In this document: positions 8,486 to 18,531 of the stretch, in pieces
Numbering within the stretch: position 1 is the first letter of the stretch
Layout: each line of letters begins with the position of its first letter
NCBI GenBank assembly: GCA_020050835.1
Contig: JAGVKB010000102.1
Span: 186,001 to 250,000 of the forward strand
Direction: 5' to 3'
Origin: Candidatus Obscuribacterales bacterium
Lineage (GTDB): Bacteria; Cyanobacteriota; Vampirovibrionia; Obscuribacterales; Obscuribacteraceae
DNA length: 64,000 nt
The notes under the pieces: model-generated
The model's database searches: none
The model's input: the letters and a program-made list of their open reading frames with translations, nothing else
Told to the model about the DNA's origin: nothing
Program-made: the position numbers and the translations under genes

Positions 8486-9721
8486 TCAATCAGTGACTTT
8501 GGTGAGTGCTGCATCAAGCACGGTCTCTCGCTTGGAGTTCGCAGTTGACTCGATTGTTCGAGAAGAGTTGACCGTGTAGCGCCGACCTTTCCAGTTAACC
8601 TGTCCACCTCCCAGCACAAGATAAGCTGAATGCAGGTAAAGCACCGTGACCGATAGACTGCCTAAGGGTACTAAGGCGAAGTGGTGCGGTTTTATACCTT
8701 CGTAGTGATAGCCGGTGCGCCAAAACCAGACCAACAGAACTGAGAACTCAGCTGCCAGGAATATTGTCAGGAGAGAAAAGTCTCCGTCCGTATGTCCAGA
8801 GGCGATCATAGAAGCGACGACTAACAGCTGGACAAAGGGAGCAAGCGCGGCACAGTTAATCAGGACGAGCACGAGAAATAAATTGAATGGCTTGGCTTCG
8901 ATCAGCGAATAAACGTTTTTCGTCCAGCCTAGCCAGAGCGTCCTCAAGTTTGTATACATGCGAACTTTGTAGAGGTCATGCCCGTCGCCGCATAGCACTC
9001 GAAATCCCTTTCGTTTCATCACTCGCGCCAGGGCATGGTCTTCTACGATTTCGTCGCGCACGGATTGATGGCCACCGGCTGAAAGGTAGGCGCTGCGGCG
9101 CACGAGTATGTATTGGCCGTATGCGTAAGCACGCTCTGCTGATTGGTCGTTAATCGTATGAAATGGGTCGCCGCAGAGAAAGGAGCCGAGCAATACCGGC
9201 ATGACTGTTTTCTCCCAGAAGCTTCCCAGCTCTTGCACCGGCACGAAAGAGATCAGGTCCGCTTCGTTGGTGATTGAGTATGTGACGGCATCCCGGAGCG
9301 AATTGGGTTGATGGCAGGTATCGGCGTCAGTGAAGATAATGAATTCGCCGGAGGCGTGAGTTGAGGCATGCACGAGGGCGTTGCACTTTCCGATCCAGCC
9401 ATCGGGAAGATTCTTTCCTTGCACAAACTTGATCCGGGGATAAACCGAAGCAAATCGCTCGATGATTTCGCCCGTACTGTCAGTGGAGCGATCGTCGATC
9501 ACCACTATTTCGTAATGGGGATAGTTCTGGTTGACAAGTGAAGCGAGGCAGCGCGCAACCTTATCTTCTTCATTTCTAGCCGGCACGACCACCGAAATGA
9601 AAGGCAATTCGCTGTCTGCTAACTGCGAGCGTGGAACCCGCCTTAATAGCCCATAAAAAGCGAAGGTCAATCCGGCGAGCGCGATGACCACCAATGTGTT
9701 CAAGAGGAAAAAGGCGATCAA
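8486..9721 (-). CDS. Membrane glycosyltransferase, GT2 family (HpnB/CrtQ-like)
   Basis: 411 residues. One N-terminal membrane helix, a GT-A domain (~40-270) and three or four C-terminal membrane helices. GT2 motifs seen: [10 protein letters not shown], the DDRSTD loop, DADTC (metal-binding DxD) and [13 protein letters not shown] (catalytic ED). The segment [11 protein letters not shown] is typical of hopene-associated and carotenoid-type glycosyltransferases (HpnB, CrtQ), so an isoprenoid or lipid acceptor is possible but unproven. The TTG start overlaps the stop of the upstream dehydrogenase by four bases and has GGAG eight bases before it, implying translational coupling. Confidence 0.85.
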   Translation of the reverse strand: MIAFFLLNTLVVIALAGLTFAFYGLLRRVPRSQLADSELPFISVVVPARNEEDKVARCLASLVNQNYPHYEIVVIDDRSTDSTGEIIERFASVYPRIKFVQGKNLPDGWIGKCNALVHASTHASGEFIIFTDADTCHQPNSLRDAVTYSITNEADLISFVPVQELGSFWEKTVMPVLLGSFLCGDPFHTINDQSAERAYAYGQYILVRRSAYLSAGGHQSVRDEIVEDHALARVMKRKGFRVLCGDGHDLYKVRMYTNLRTLWLGWTKNVYSLIEAKPFNLFLVLVLINCAALAPFVQLLVVASMIASGHTDGDFSLLTIFLAAEFSVLLVWFWRTGYHYEGIKPHHFALVPLGSLSVTVLYLHSAYLVLGGGQVNWKGRRYTVNSSRTIESTANSKRETVLDAALTKVTD

Positions 9722-10581
9722 GCTGACGCTCCGTATTCATAAAAGCCCCGGCCGGTCTTGCGACCGAGGTGTCCGGCTGCGACCAGCCGCTTGAGAAGCG
9801 GGCACGGTCGATACTTGGGGTCTCCAAAACCTGAGGAGAGAGTTTCCATGACGTGCAAGACAATATCGAGTCCGACAAAGTCTCCCAGAGCCAGCGGGCC
9901 CATCGGGTGGTTGTATCCAAGGGTCATTCCCAGGTCTATCTCCTCCGGCGTAGATAGTCCCTCCATCAGAGCGAAAGCTGCTTCGTTAATGAGTACCAGA
10001 CCAAGCCTGGTTGTGATAAAGCCTGGCATGTCCTTCGAGCCGATCACTACCTTGCCCAGAATCTGACCAAACTGGCGTATCTTTTCGCTGGTATCAACTG
10101 AGGTGTCGAGCGCCGGAATGATCTCCAGCAACTTCATAATGTGCGGTGGTGAAAAGAAATGCATTCCGATGAACTGCTTCGCTCGCTTAGTGACCGAAGC
10201 AAGGGCGGTAATCGAAAGCGATGAGGTGTTGGATGCAAAGATCGTGTGCGGTTTGCATTCTTTATCCAGGATAGCGAACAATTCCTGCTTGTCCTTCAAA
10301 TCTTCGGCGATCGCTTCGATCACCAAGTCGCTTTCGGCGGCGTCCTTATCATTGGCAGTCGTCTTGATCCGTTTCATGGCATTGGTCAAATCCGTTTCCG
10401 AAATAAACCCTTTTGCAACTGAGGTCTTGCCCATCTTCTCTAAAGCTGATTGAGCTTTGTCCAGCGCGCCGGGATATATGTCATAAAGCACTACCTTGGC
10501 AGTCGTCTTGGTGGCTATCAGATATGCGATGCCGGAGCCCATGAAGCCCGCGCCTGCGACAAAAACATTCGAAAACGTCAT
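9718..10581 (-). CDS. 3-hydroxyacyl-CoA (3-hydroxybutyryl-CoA) dehydrogenase
   Basis: 287 residues, the full length of the single-domain enzymes (Hbd/PaaH type). It interconverts 3-hydroxyacyl-CoA and 3-oxoacyl-CoA with NAD(P). Seen: the Rossmann motif [21 protein letters not shown], the catalytic-His segment [26 protein letters not shown], and the C-terminal [15 protein letters not shown] with [11 protein letters not shown]. It is divergent from the biotin carboxylase gene, and its stop overlaps the glycosyltransferase start. It could serve fatty-acid or amino-acid breakdown, including acetoacetyl-CoA steps downstream of tryptophan or lysine; the context does not decide. Confidence 0.93.
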   Translation of the reverse strand: MTFSNVFVAGAGFMGSGIAYLIATKTTAKVVLYDIYPGALDKAQSALEKMGKTSVAKGFISETDLTNAMKRIKTTANDKDAAESDLVIEAIAEDLKDKQELFAILDKECKPHTIFASNTSSLSITALASVTKRAKQFIGMHFFSPPHIMKLLEIIPALDTSVDTSEKIRQFGQILGKVVIGSKDMPGFITTRLGLVLINEAAFALMEGLSTPEEIDLGMTLGYNHPMGPLALGDFVGLDIVLHVMETLSSGFGDPKYRPCPLLKRLVAAGHLGRKTGRGFYEYGASA

Positions 10582-10641
10582 CCGTAGTGAGTCTCCTTAA
10601 ATTCCGAAATTAATAAAGGCCCTTGCCAACCGCACGGTTGC

Positions 10642-10669
10642 AAGAGCACGATCCTATCACCCTGCTCTT
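10642..10669. promoter_or_regulatory. Inverted repeat in divergent promoter region, possible operator
   Basis: AAGAGCA (10642-10648) and TGCTCTT (10663-10669) form a perfect 7-bp inverted repeat, with half-site starts 21 bases apart (two helical turns). An AT-rich TATAAA follows immediately at 10671. It lies in the 181-base gap between the divergently transcribed dehydrogenase and carboxylase genes, where a dimeric regulator could control both. No regulator gene is adjacent. Confidence 0.4.
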
Positions 10670-10762
10670 ATATAAATAATGCTAATTTCCGGATGATCAC
10701 ACCGTTCCAGCTGGTAGCGTGATGTTGTTTATCGGGTACGTTGACGACCTAATTTATTTGAA

Positions 10763-12589
10763 ATGTTCAAGAAAATTCTAATTGCTAATCGGGGAGAGAT
10801 TGCCGTCCGAGTGATTCGGGCTTGCCAGGAGCTTGGAGCGGCGGCGGTGGCAATCTTTTCGGAAGCCGACCAGGCTGCCAAACATATCCAAATCGCTGAC
10901 GAAGCCTGGCGTCTGGAAGGGCAGCCGGCTCGCGTTTATCTGGACATCCCGCAAATCATCGAGCTTGCCAAGCGCTCGGGGGCTGAAGCGGTTCATCCTG
11001 GTTACGGATTTCTCGCTGAAAATGGTGATTTCGCAATCGCCTGCGCCGAAGCTGGATTGACCTTTATCGGACCGAGACCGGAAGTGATTCGGAAAATGGG
11101 AAGCAAGGTCGAAGCCCGCCGGATGATGGAAGCTGCCGGGGTTCCGGTTGTGCCTGGCACGATCGATCCGGTCGACTCGGTTGAGTCCGTCAAGGAGCTT
11201 GGCACCAAATACGGTTATCCGATCGCGATTAAGGCTTCGGCTGGCGGTGGCGGTCGAGGAATGCGGGTCGTGCGCCGGGAGGAAGATGTCGAGCAAGCGC
11301 TTAGCGGTGCTCAGCGCGAAGGAGCGAGCTACTTCGGAAATAATCAAGTGTATGTCGAAAAGTACCTCGACCATCCACGGCACATTGAAGTTCAGATACT
11401 GGCCGATCATCACGGCAACACGCTTCATCTGTTCGAGCGTGATTGCTCCAGCCAACGCAGACATCAAAAGCTGTTGGAGGAGTCGCCGGCTACGAACCTC
11501 TCGCCGGAATTAAGGAAGCGATTGCTCGATTCGGCCGTGAAAGGCGCCGCCTCGATCGGCTATACCTCGGCCGGTACGATTGAGTGTCTGGTCTACGGAG
11601 ACGATTTTTACTTCCTGGAAGTCAACACTCGGGTACAGGTAGAGCATCCGGTTACTGAGTACATCACAGGCATAGATATAGTGAAGGAGCAGATCCGAAT
11701 CGCCTGCGGCGAACCGCTCTCGTTTACTCAAGAGCAGGTTATTGCCAGAGGGCATGCGATCGAATGCCGGATCAATGCCGAAGATCCTTTCAAGAACTTC
11801 ATGCCTGCTCCCGGTACTGTCAGCTCTTATCGTGAGCCGCAGATCCCATGGGTGAGGGTGGACAGCGCTTGCTACTCAGGCTATCAGATCCAGCCGTTCT
11901 ATGATTCCCTTTTAGCGAAGTTGGTCGTCTGGGGATCAACCAGAGAGGAGGCGATTGTACGGACGAGGCTGGCGCTCAAGCAATTCGAAATTGTCGGAGT
12001 GCCGACCACCATTGCATTCCATCTGCAACTGCTGGACGATCCGGCCTTTCAGGCGGGAAACGTCTACACGACCTATGTCGAAACCGAGCTCAAGCAGCGG
12101 CTGGTCGCCCCTGCACCAGTGGCGGTGGCAGCGGGGACCGACCTGGGAAAATCCCAGGCGGGCCCACAGACTGATGCAAGTTTAGTGGAGGTAGTGCGAA
12201 AGGGCCCGCGCACTTTTGAGGTGGAAGTAAATCAACGTCAATTCAAGGTTGCCGTAACGGAGCTGGTGGACAGGTCGAATTCAACGGCGGTGCAAAAGGC
12301 AGAACAGGTCAGAGCGAAGACCGGACCAGCTCGAGATCCTCGCCCGCGAGCCAGATCGTCAGAGAGTAACGGTGGTGGCGAGATCAAGGCGGCTATGCAT
12401 GGTGTGGTGAAGGAGCTCCTGGTGGCTGAAGGCGATCGGGTCTCGACCGGTCAAAAACTGCTGATCTTCGAAGCGATGAAGATGGAATCCGAGATTTTGT
12501 CCGGCCGGGACGGCCGCGTAGTCAGTCTCAAAGTTAAACGAGGCGAGACGGTCGAAGCTGCCAGCGTCCTGCTCGTGGTGGGAGACTGA
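10763..12589 (+). CDS. Biotin-dependent acyl-CoA/pyruvate carboxylase, biotin carboxylase plus BCCP subunit
   Basis: 608 residues. Residues 1-~445 form a biotin carboxylase (FKKILIANRGEIAVRVIRA, ATP-grasp glycine loop SAGGGGRGMRVV, HIEVQ, EVNTRVQVEHPVTE). After a linker of ~80 residues, the C-terminal ~70 residues form a biotinyl domain with the lysine in FEAMKMESEI. This BC-BCCP order is that of propionyl-, methylcrotonyl- or acetyl-CoA carboxylase alpha chains; it is shorter than MccA/PccA. No carboxyltransferase beta subunit is in the window, so the substrate cannot be named. ATG start at 10763; no strong ribosome-binding site. ispF follows after eight bases. Confidence 0.92.
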   Translation: MFKKILIANRGEIAVRVIRACQELGAAAVAIFSEADQAAKHIQIADEAWRLEGQPARVYLDIPQIIELAKRSGAEAVHPGYGFLAENGDFAIACAEAGLTFIGPRPEVIRKMGSKVEARRMMEAAGVPVVPGTIDPVDSVESVKELGTKYGYPIAIKASAGGGGRGMRVVRREEDVEQALSGAQREGASYFGNNQVYVEKYLDHPRHIEVQILADHHGNTLHLFERDCSSQRRHQKLLEESPATNLSPELRKRLLDSAVKGAASIGYTSAGTIECLVYGDDFYFLEVNTRVQVEHPVTEYITGIDIVKEQIRIACGEPLSFTQEQVIARGHAIECRINAEDPFKNFMPAPGTVSSYREPQIPWVRVDSACYSGYQIQPFYDSLLAKLVVWGSTREEAIVRTRLALKQFEIVGVPTTIAFHLQLLDDPAFQAGNVYTTYVETELKQRLVAPAPVAVAAGTDLGKSQAGPQTDASLVEVVRKGPRTFEVEVNQRQFKVAVTELVDRSNSTAVQKAEQVRAKTGPARDPRPRARSSESNGGGEIKAAMHGVVKELLVAEGDRVSTGQKLLIFEAMKMESEILSGRDGRVVSLKVKRGETVEAASVLLVVGD

Positions 12590-12597
12590 GCGAATTG

Positions 12598-13071
12598 ATG
12601 CGCATCGGCAACGGTTACGACATTCATAAATTGGTGGTGGGACGACCGCTCATCTTGGGCGGCGTCAACATACCTTTTGAGTTCGGTCTGGAGGGACATT
12701 CCGATGCTGACGTCCTAGCGCACGCCATTACCGATGCCTTGCTGGGTGCGGCCGGCTTAGGTGATATCGGAATGTGGTTTCCTCCCCATGAGCCAAGATG
12801 GGAAAACGCCGACAGCATGAAGTTTGTGCGAACTGCTGTACAGGCGCTGGCCGATCGAAGCTATCGAGTAATCAACGTCGATTCCGTGATTATCTGCGAA
12901 AGACCGAAGCTGGCTAAGTACTTTCCGCAGATCCGTGCGCGGTTGTCAGAGGTCATGCGCATCTCGGACGACCAGATAAGCGTGAAGGCCGCCACAAATG
13001 AAGGGCTCGGACACATCGGCCGTGGTGAGGCGATCGCTGCTCAAGCAGTGGTCTTGATTGGACAGTCGTAA
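12598..13071 (+). CDS. ispF: 2-C-methyl-D-erythritol 2,4-cyclodiphosphate synthase
   Basis: 157 residues. Catalyses ring closure to MEcPP in the non-mevalonate isoprenoid pathway. Typical motifs: RIGNGYDIHKL (Asp/His metal ligands), FGLEGHSDADVLAHAITDALLGAAGLGDIG, FPPHEPRW, and VKAATNEGLGHIGRGEAIAAQAVVL. I use the ATG at 12598 and not the TTG one codon before it. It directly follows the carboxylase subunit and is followed without a gap by the esterase gene, so the three are likely one transcript although their functions are unrelated. Confidence 0.97.
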   Translation: MRIGNGYDIHKLVVGRPLILGGVNIPFEFGLEGHSDADVLAHAITDALLGAAGLGDIGMWFPPHEPRWENADSMKFVRTAVQALADRSYRVINVDSVIICERPKLAKYFPQIRARLSEVMRISDDQISVKAATNEGLGHIGRGEAIAAQAVVLIGQS

Positions 13072-14601
13072 ATGTTGTTGCTTACCATCCGTTTCTGTCT
13101 CTTAACAGCGCTGTTGCTTCTGCCAGCGGCAGCCAAAGCCGACGTCAAGCTGCCGGCCCTTTTGGGCGACCACATGGTCTTGCAAAGAGGGCGGTCGGTA
13201 CCTGTCTGGGGAAAGGCCGCTCCCGGTGAGAAGGTTGTCGTTAAGTTTGCTGGTCAGACTCTCAATGCCGTCGCTGATGGTAAAGGCGATTGGTCGGTTA
13301 AGTTGGCACCGCTGGTGGTTGGAGAGCCGCAAGACTTGCAAGTGATCGCCGGCAATCGGGTAACTGTTCGCAATGTAGTCGTCGGCGATGTCTGGCTCTG
13401 CGCCGGCCAGTCGAACATGGGACTGACGGTGGCACAGGCAAACAATGCCAAACAGACAATTGCGGCGGCGAACAACAGCTCGATCAGATTGTTCAGGGTC
13501 GGTCGGTTGATTGCATCCGAGCCCAGTCAGGACACTCGAGGGAGCTGGTCTGTCTGTTCCTCCAAGTCCGTCGCTGACTTTTCGGCTGCCGGATATTACT
13601 TTGGGCGGAAGATCAATCAAGCTCTCAAGGTTCCAGTTGGGTTGATTGATTGCTCGTTCGGCGGCACTCCAATCGATGCCTGGGTAAGCAGACCGGTGCT
13701 GGAGCCTTTGTTTAACTACCGGAAAGAACTTGCGAAATGGGACAAAATAGTGGCTGACTATCCGCAAGTGAAGCGGGCTTATGTCGAAAAGCTAGTCGAT
13801 TGGCGCGAGCAGGAGCGTGCGGCAAAGGCAGCTGGAAGACCGCCGACGCCGCCACCACAAGCACCACCCGCTCTCGCTATGATGGGAAGACCAGCCAGCC
13901 TGTTCAACGGTATGATTGCGCCGCTGGTGCCATTTGCAGTCAGGGGTGTCATTTGGAATCAGGGCGAAGCGGACATCGGCTTGGCTCCCAAGTACCGGGT
14001 TTTATTTCCGGCCATGATCTCCGATTGGCGTAAGCGCTGGCTTGGCGGTGATTGTCCGTTTTACTTTGTACAGCTCCATAATTTTGTGTTGCCTGGACAG
14101 CAGTCCGGACGGAGCCATTTGGCGGAGCTGAGAGAAGCTCAAACGGCGGCGCTCGGATTGTCTCATACCGGCATGATAGTGGCGCTAGATATGGGCGGCA
14201 GCGATTTGAGTATCCATTACACGAATAAGCAGGGTGTCGGCGATCGTCTGGCTGAAGCGGTGCTGTCCGCCGAATTTGGCAGCGGTAAAGCAGCTTGCTC
14301 GCCGACGTTTGATTCTGCCACGGTCGAATCCGACAAAATCTGTTTGCGATTCAAACATGCCGACGGTGGATTGGCTGGCAAGGGTGGACAGGTTTTGAAT
14401 GGTTTTGCCGTGGCCGGACCGGACGGCAGGTTCACTGCGGCCAATGCGGTCGTAAACGCGGATACGGTGATGGTGAGCAGCCCCAGTGTTCCTCGTCCGA
14501 CGTTCGTACGATATGCCTGGGCCGACAATCCCAATGGCAATCTTGTAAATGGTCTCGGTCTTCCGGCTGCGCCGTTTCGAACGGACAACCTGGCGCGTTG
14601 A
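13072..14601 (+). CDS. Secreted sialate O-acetylesterase-like (SASA/DUF303) hydrolase
   Basis: 509 residues. A signal peptide (LLLTIRFCLLTALLLLPAAAKA) is followed directly by VKLPALLGDHMVLQRG, the usual N-terminus of this esterase family. The nucleophile Ser lies in WLCAGQSNMGL; further family blocks are VGLIDCSFGGTPIDAWVS and GVIWNQGEADIG. Family members remove O-acetyl groups from sialic acid or other carbohydrates, usually outside the cytoplasm. The ATG follows the ispF stop with no spacer, so translation is probably coupled. No sialic-acid genes are nearby; the real substrate may be an acetylated polysaccharide. Confidence 0.88.
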   Translation: MLLLTIRFCLLTALLLLPAAAKADVKLPALLGDHMVLQRGRSVPVWGKAAPGEKVVVKFAGQTLNAVADGKGDWSVKLAPLVVGEPQDLQVIAGNRVTVRNVVVGDVWLCAGQSNMGLTVAQANNAKQTIAAANNSSIRLFRVGRLIASEPSQDTRGSWSVCSSKSVADFSAAGYYFGRKINQALKVPVGLIDCSFGGTPIDAWVSRPVLEPLFNYRKELAKWDKIVADYPQVKRAYVEKLVDWREQERAAKAAGRPPTPPPQAPPALAMMGRPASLFNGMIAPLVPFAVRGVIWNQGEADIGLAPKYRVLFPAMISDWRKRWLGGDCPFYFVQLHNFVLPGQQSGRSHLAELREAQTAALGLSHTGMIVALDMGGSDLSIHYTNKQGVGDRLAEAVLSAEFGSGKAACSPTFDSATVESDKICLRFKHADGGLAGKGGQVLNGFAVAGPDGRFTAANAVVNADTVMVSSPSVPRPTFVRYAWADNPNGNLVNGLGLPAAPFRTDNLAR

Positions 14602-14825
14602 TTAGATTGTCCGGCGGTCGCTGGCGGTTGAAATTCCGATCGGTTAGGGACAATCCCGACAAGCGTTCGTTCGAACATCGCCTGGTTCTGGCTCTTCTTA
14701 AGCGGTTGGACGGTGTTTGAAACTTAACAGAGGCTGGAGGCGGTTTTTAAAAGTTTTTGAACGAGGGCATATAAACTGATGGTCTCGTGGCGTTAATGTA
14801 GCGCTGTACCTGGGAGGAAGCCGAG

Positions 14826-15416
14826 ATGAGTAATCTTGAAGAAGACAAAGGCAGTATCGAAAGCGCGGCACTCAAGAGCACGGACAGTAAGGTAGACGTC
14901 GGGACCGGTGAGACAGATTTCTTTAAGGAGCTTGGCGAGCGTCAACGCACGGCGAAGGCTTACCAGGAAAATACCGACGGTCGACCGACCGGTCCGGCGA
15001 CAGATAATTTCGGGCGTGTCGAGATATCGGACGGTGACGAAGTCTTGGTTAAAGGTGCGGACCAAACCTCCAAAGTGATGAAAGAGGGGCAAGCAGCCGA
15101 CAGAGATATTGCCGGCAATCAGGACCGGGATTGGGTTGACAAGTTGCGCAACGGAGAGCGAGTTGCTCCGGTCGATGAGCGAGCAGCCGAATGCGTGCAA
15201 TTGGTCGATAAGGATAAGAGTCAAGTCGGTACGCTGATCAAGCAAGACTTTGATAAATGGCTCAAAGTCGTCACTGATAAGGACAGCGAAGAATTGGGTC
15301 TAGTCGGCAAGACACCGCTTCAGTTGCGTGAAATGTTCGAGGCAGAGTTGGATACAAAGCCGAATACGAATGCCCGTAAGCTGGCTACCATCATGCACGA
15401 GCTTAAGAAGCAGTAA
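14826..15416 (+). CDS. Hydrophilic protein of unknown function
   Basis: 196 residues, not recognised. Highly charged (Asp, Glu, Lys), with no signal peptide, membrane segment or Cys-rich motif. Repeated acidic/basic alternation suggests a soluble, partly disordered helical protein. The final ~50 residues (DKDSEELGLVGKTPLQLREMFEAELD) look most ordered. It has a good ribosome-binding site (GGGAGGAAG, seven bases before the ATG) and an AT-rich TATAAA about 55 bases upstream, so it is probably expressed alone. The 224 bases before it hold no other gene. Confidence 0.7.
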   Translation: MSNLEEDKGSIESAALKSTDSKVDVGTGETDFFKELGERQRTAKAYQENTDGRPTGPATDNFGRVEISDGDEVLVKGADQTSKVMKEGQAADRDIAGNQDRDWVDKLRNGERVAPVDERAAECVQLVDKDKSQVGTLIKQDFDKWLKVVTDKDSEELGLVGKTPLQLREMFEAELDTKPNTNARKLATIMHELKKQ

Positions 15417-15548
15417 GGAGAGATCAGGCGATGCTCGGCTTGCTTCCGGGAGGGTACACCGTCATGCCTGGCATGCGCTGAAGTAGCGACCAGACCGAAC
15501 TTGGTTCGCAATGGCGAACTGAGTTCGATTCGGCTCCGGGAGCCGAGG

Positions 15549-16586
15549 TTAATTCGCATGAGTTCTACTGTTCTGCCGGAGCGCTTCTTGGTCGACTGCG
15601 TTGGCTTTGATTGCTGTAACCGGGCGGTGACTGCTGCATTCAGTGTCAAGCCAATCGACAAGCGCGGCAATTACCGGCACTTTGAGGTAGGCGGTCCCCA
15701 GAAGCAGATGCCCGCAATGCGGAATGACGATCATTTTCTTGTTTGCTGTCGGCAGATTGTGCATGATCGCCTTCAAAGTAGAGCCACGCACGATGTGGTC
15801 ATCTTGACCTTGAAGCAATAAAACAGCAGTGTCGGGCGGCAGGCAACGTGCCGACTGTGGAGTTGACCTGATGAAGGCGGCTGTTTTTAAGATCTCCCGG
15901 CCGGTTAAGGTCGTACGCGAAAGGCTATCTGTAACCATCTCATGGGTGATGCGGGGATCTTCCGAGGAGTAATGAACGATGTACCAGCTTACGTCGAGCT
16001 GGCGATCGAGATTGACTATCCCTTTGAGGAAATCGCGTACCACCTTATATGGGTTGAAAAAATTCGGTGACGTTCCGGGGCTGGCCAGGATAATACCGTC
16101 GAATAGACGGCGATCGAAACTGGCTGCCAGCGTCGTTACACCGGCGCCTACGCTTTCACCGATGCAATAGAGCGGTGTATCCGGATAAGCTCTCCTGACT
16201 GCTTGCGCCAGCTTCTCGAGATCGTGAGCGCTCTCTCGATAATTGAGCCTGCGTTTTGCCTGGCTGTCATCGGCGTGAAACCATCTGCCGTGACCGCGCA
16301 AATCCATGCCAATTAATGAATAACCCGCTTCATTGAGATGTCGCGCCAATGAGGAGAAACACCCTGATTGCTGAGTTGTCCCATGCACTGCAATCACGAT
16401 CGCCTTTTGGTTGGCTGCCGGCCAAAGTCGCGCATCGCTGTTGGCGATCGCCAGATTGAAAGTCGGCTCCGGAGTCTGTTGGCTGGTTGCCGCTGATGTT
16501 TCAAGTGGTAGGCAGGACATCATGGCTGTTTGAAGTGAGAGCAGCGCTCCGGTAACGGGCAGCCTCATTCGGCAAATTTTCGCCAT
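15549..16586 (-). CDS. Secreted alpha/beta hydrolase (serine aminopeptidase/lysophospholipase-like)
   Basis: 345 residues from the chosen ATG. N-terminal signal-like segment MRLPVTGALLSLQTAMMSCLP. The alpha/beta-hydrolase fold is shown by IVIAVHGTTQQSG (oxyanion), MDLRGHGRW, nucleophile Ser in CIGESVGAGVT, acid Asp in LLLQGQDDHIV and His in IPHCGHLLLG. Closest in pattern to the Hydrolase_4/monoacylglycerol-lipase group; the substrate is unknown. A GTG 39 bases upstream (16625) is an alternative start. Isolated gene, convergent with the unknown charged protein and followed upstream by 270 bases without a gene. Confidence 0.8.
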   Translation of the reverse strand: MAKICRMRLPVTGALLSLQTAMMSCLPLETSAATSQQTPEPTFNLAIANSDARLWPAANQKAIVIAVHGTTQQSGCFSSLARHLNEAGYSLIGMDLRGHGRWFHADDSQAKRRLNYRESAHDLEKLAQAVRRAYPDTPLYCIGESVGAGVTTLAASFDRRLFDGIILASPGTSPNFFNPYKVVRDFLKGIVNLDRQLDVSWYIVHYSSEDPRITHEMVTDSLSRTTLTGREILKTAAFIRSTPQSARCLPPDTAVLLLQGQDDHIVRGSTLKAIMHNLPTANKKMIVIPHCGHLLLGTAYLKVPVIAALVDWLDTECSSHRPVTAIKANAVDQEALRQNSRTHAN

Positions 16587-16856
16587 CAAACCGTTTTGTT
16601 TCCCTAATCTCAAGCTGTCCCCCACCGTGCAGCTGCTTTGAAGTCGAGTCAGGTTTCTGTCTGGCGAAAATGTAATCTACTTAAATCGCTTCCAGCCGAC
16701 CAATCGTTCAACTTATCTCCACTCTGCTACTCTTGATTGTTCTCAATTTAGGAAGCAGATCAAGTCGATAGATGTCATTATATTCGTGACTGGAAACAAA
16801 AGAACAAAGTTCCAGGAATTTTTCATTTAATGTTTATCAGACCGCCTAACCGGTCC

Positions 16857-18401
16857 TTACTTCTTCATTTCGGACAAGAGTGAAAAGTAACGAGCGAACA
16901 TTTTCAGCCCGCCTGATGCTTGCTGCCAGTCGTAGTTTTCGTTGACCGAATGATAGCCGTGCTCGGGCAATGAGAGCCCCAGGAAGACGATCGGAACGGC
17001 CAGAATGTCATGCATGCTCACAACCGGACCGATCGACCCGCCTTCCCGGATGAAGGCCGGTTCTACTCCGAAGGCATCAAACACCGCTTTTTTTGCGGCC
17101 TTCGAAAATGGGCCGCTGATGTCTCCCAGGTACGGACGCAAGGTTCCTTCCTTGATCACTTCCACGTCCGGATTCTTGCTTTTGACAAAGGCGGTCACTT
17201 TCTCCATCAGCTTGTCGGGATCTTGATCCGGAACGAGCCGCATGCTTATCTTTGCTTCCACTTGATGCGGAACAATCGTTTTAACGCCCGGACCGCTGTA
17301 ACCACCGACGATACCATGTACCTCGAAGGTAGGCTTTGCCCAGATGCGCTGAGCGGCGTCTTTCGGATCGCTGGATCGCACCGATTTTAGCTCGTAGTCC
17401 TTCATGAAGCCCTCGACTGTGAATCCTGACTTCACAAAATCGTCCTTCTCTTGTTCAGACGGTTCGCGTACCCCGTCGTAGAAGCCGGGGATCTTGACCT
17501 CGCCGGTGGATGCGTCGTAGCACTGCGAGATTAATTGACTCATCTCTCCAATCGGATTGCGGGCCAGACCGCCAGCCAGACCGGAGTGAATGTCCTTGGC
17601 CCCGGTTTTAAGCCTGAGCAACATTGCCTGCAGCCCGCGCAGACCATAAGGGATGGCCGGTCGTTCGCGCGAGACCCAGATCGTGTCCGATACTACAACG
17701 GAGTCGCAGCTTAGCTTCTCAGGATGGGACTTGAGAAATTGTTCGAAGGAGGGGCTGCCTATCTCTTCTTCCAGCTCCCAGATCAACTTGATGTTGACAG
17801 GAATTTTTTGGTCCATCGCATAACGGGCGGCATAAAGCACGGTCAAGGCCGGTCCCTTGTCATCCGTTGTGCCGCGACCGCGATAAACACCGTGGTCTAC
17901 GGTCATCGAAAACGGCGCGCTGTTCCACTCCGAGCCGTCGGCCGGTTGCACGTCCAGATGGTTGTAGACAGCGACGGTTGGATTGGCAGGATTCGACCCG
18001 AATTGACCGACAACGACCGGATTGCCGTTTGTAGAAATGATTTCGGCGGTCGCTCCCAGCTTGCGCAAGAGCGCCGAGGCGGCTTCGGCGCAGCGCAGGA
18101 TATCTGGCTTGCGAGCGGGGTCCATGCTCACGCTGGGGATATCCACCAGCGCCTTCAGGTTCGATTCAAACTCGGCTCTGATGCTCTCTGCATACTGACC
18201 GGCCTGGCTGACTGCTGTCTCGACTTTCACTTTCTCCTCCTTCTGGAGCCGAGGCTCGTTGGCCAGGGCGTGATTCGGCTGGCGGACCAACAGCCAGGAA
18301 CATGCTACGACGGTCAAAACGCCTGTTGCTAACCAGCCGGTGCGAGTCTTCATAGACTGAGTATGTTGAGCCATTGCGAGACTCAATTCAATCTTTGACA
18401 T
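16857..18401 (-). CDS. Exported M20 family metallopeptidase (dipeptidase-like)
   Basis: About 514 residues. An N-terminal hydrophobic segment ([19 protein letters not shown]) suggests export or membrane anchoring. M20 zinc-site residues are all visible: His and Asp in [10 protein letters not shown], bridging Asp in RGTTDDKGP, catalytic Glu and ligand Glu in ELEEEIGSP, Asp in [11 protein letters not shown], and His in [10 protein letters not shown]. Family members cleave dipeptides or N-acyl amino acids; this architecture is closest to the dipeptidase/CNDP-type group. The ATG at 18374 is an equally good start. It is a single-gene unit. The bases from 16587 to 16856 show no gene. Confidence 0.9.
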   Translation of the reverse strand: MSKIELSLAMAQHTQSMKTRTGWLATGVLTVVACSWLLVRQPNHALANEPRLQKEEKVKVETAVSQAGQYAESIRAEFESNLKALVDIPSVSMDPARKPDILRCAEAASALLRKLGATAEIISTNGNPVVVGQFGSNPANPTVAVYNHLDVQPADGSEWNSAPFSMTVDHGVYRGRGTTDDKGPALTVLYAARYAMDQKIPVNIKLIWELEEEIGSPSFEQFLKSHPEKLSCDSVVVSDTIWVSRERPAIPYGLRGLQAMLLRLKTGAKDIHSGLAGGLARNPIGEMSQLISQCYDASTGEVKIPGFYDGVREPSEQEKDDFVKSGFTVEGFMKDYELKSVRSSDPKDAAQRIWAKPTFEVHGIVGGYSGPGVKTIVPHQVEAKISMRLVPDQDPDKLMEKVTAFVKSKNPDVEVIKEGTLRPYLGDISGPFSKAAKKAVFDAFGVEPAFIREGGSIGPVVSMHDILAVPIVFLGLSLPEHGYHSVNENYDWQQASGGLKMFARYFSLLSEMKK

Positions 18402-18531
18402 TCTCGGCAAGCGGTCATTACTGAAGGTAATAGTTCGTCTCCGAAATGACGCACCACTGTAGCGACTGGACTATGCCCAGCCCGGGCGATGCATGGCCCA
18501 GTCCACGGGTCGTTAACTCGGAATTGCTCTA

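Noticed and set aside
14736-14780. Promoter for the charged unknown protein (TATAAA near 14770)
   Set aside because: No -35 element at acceptable spacing, so I mention the TATAAA in the gene entry only.
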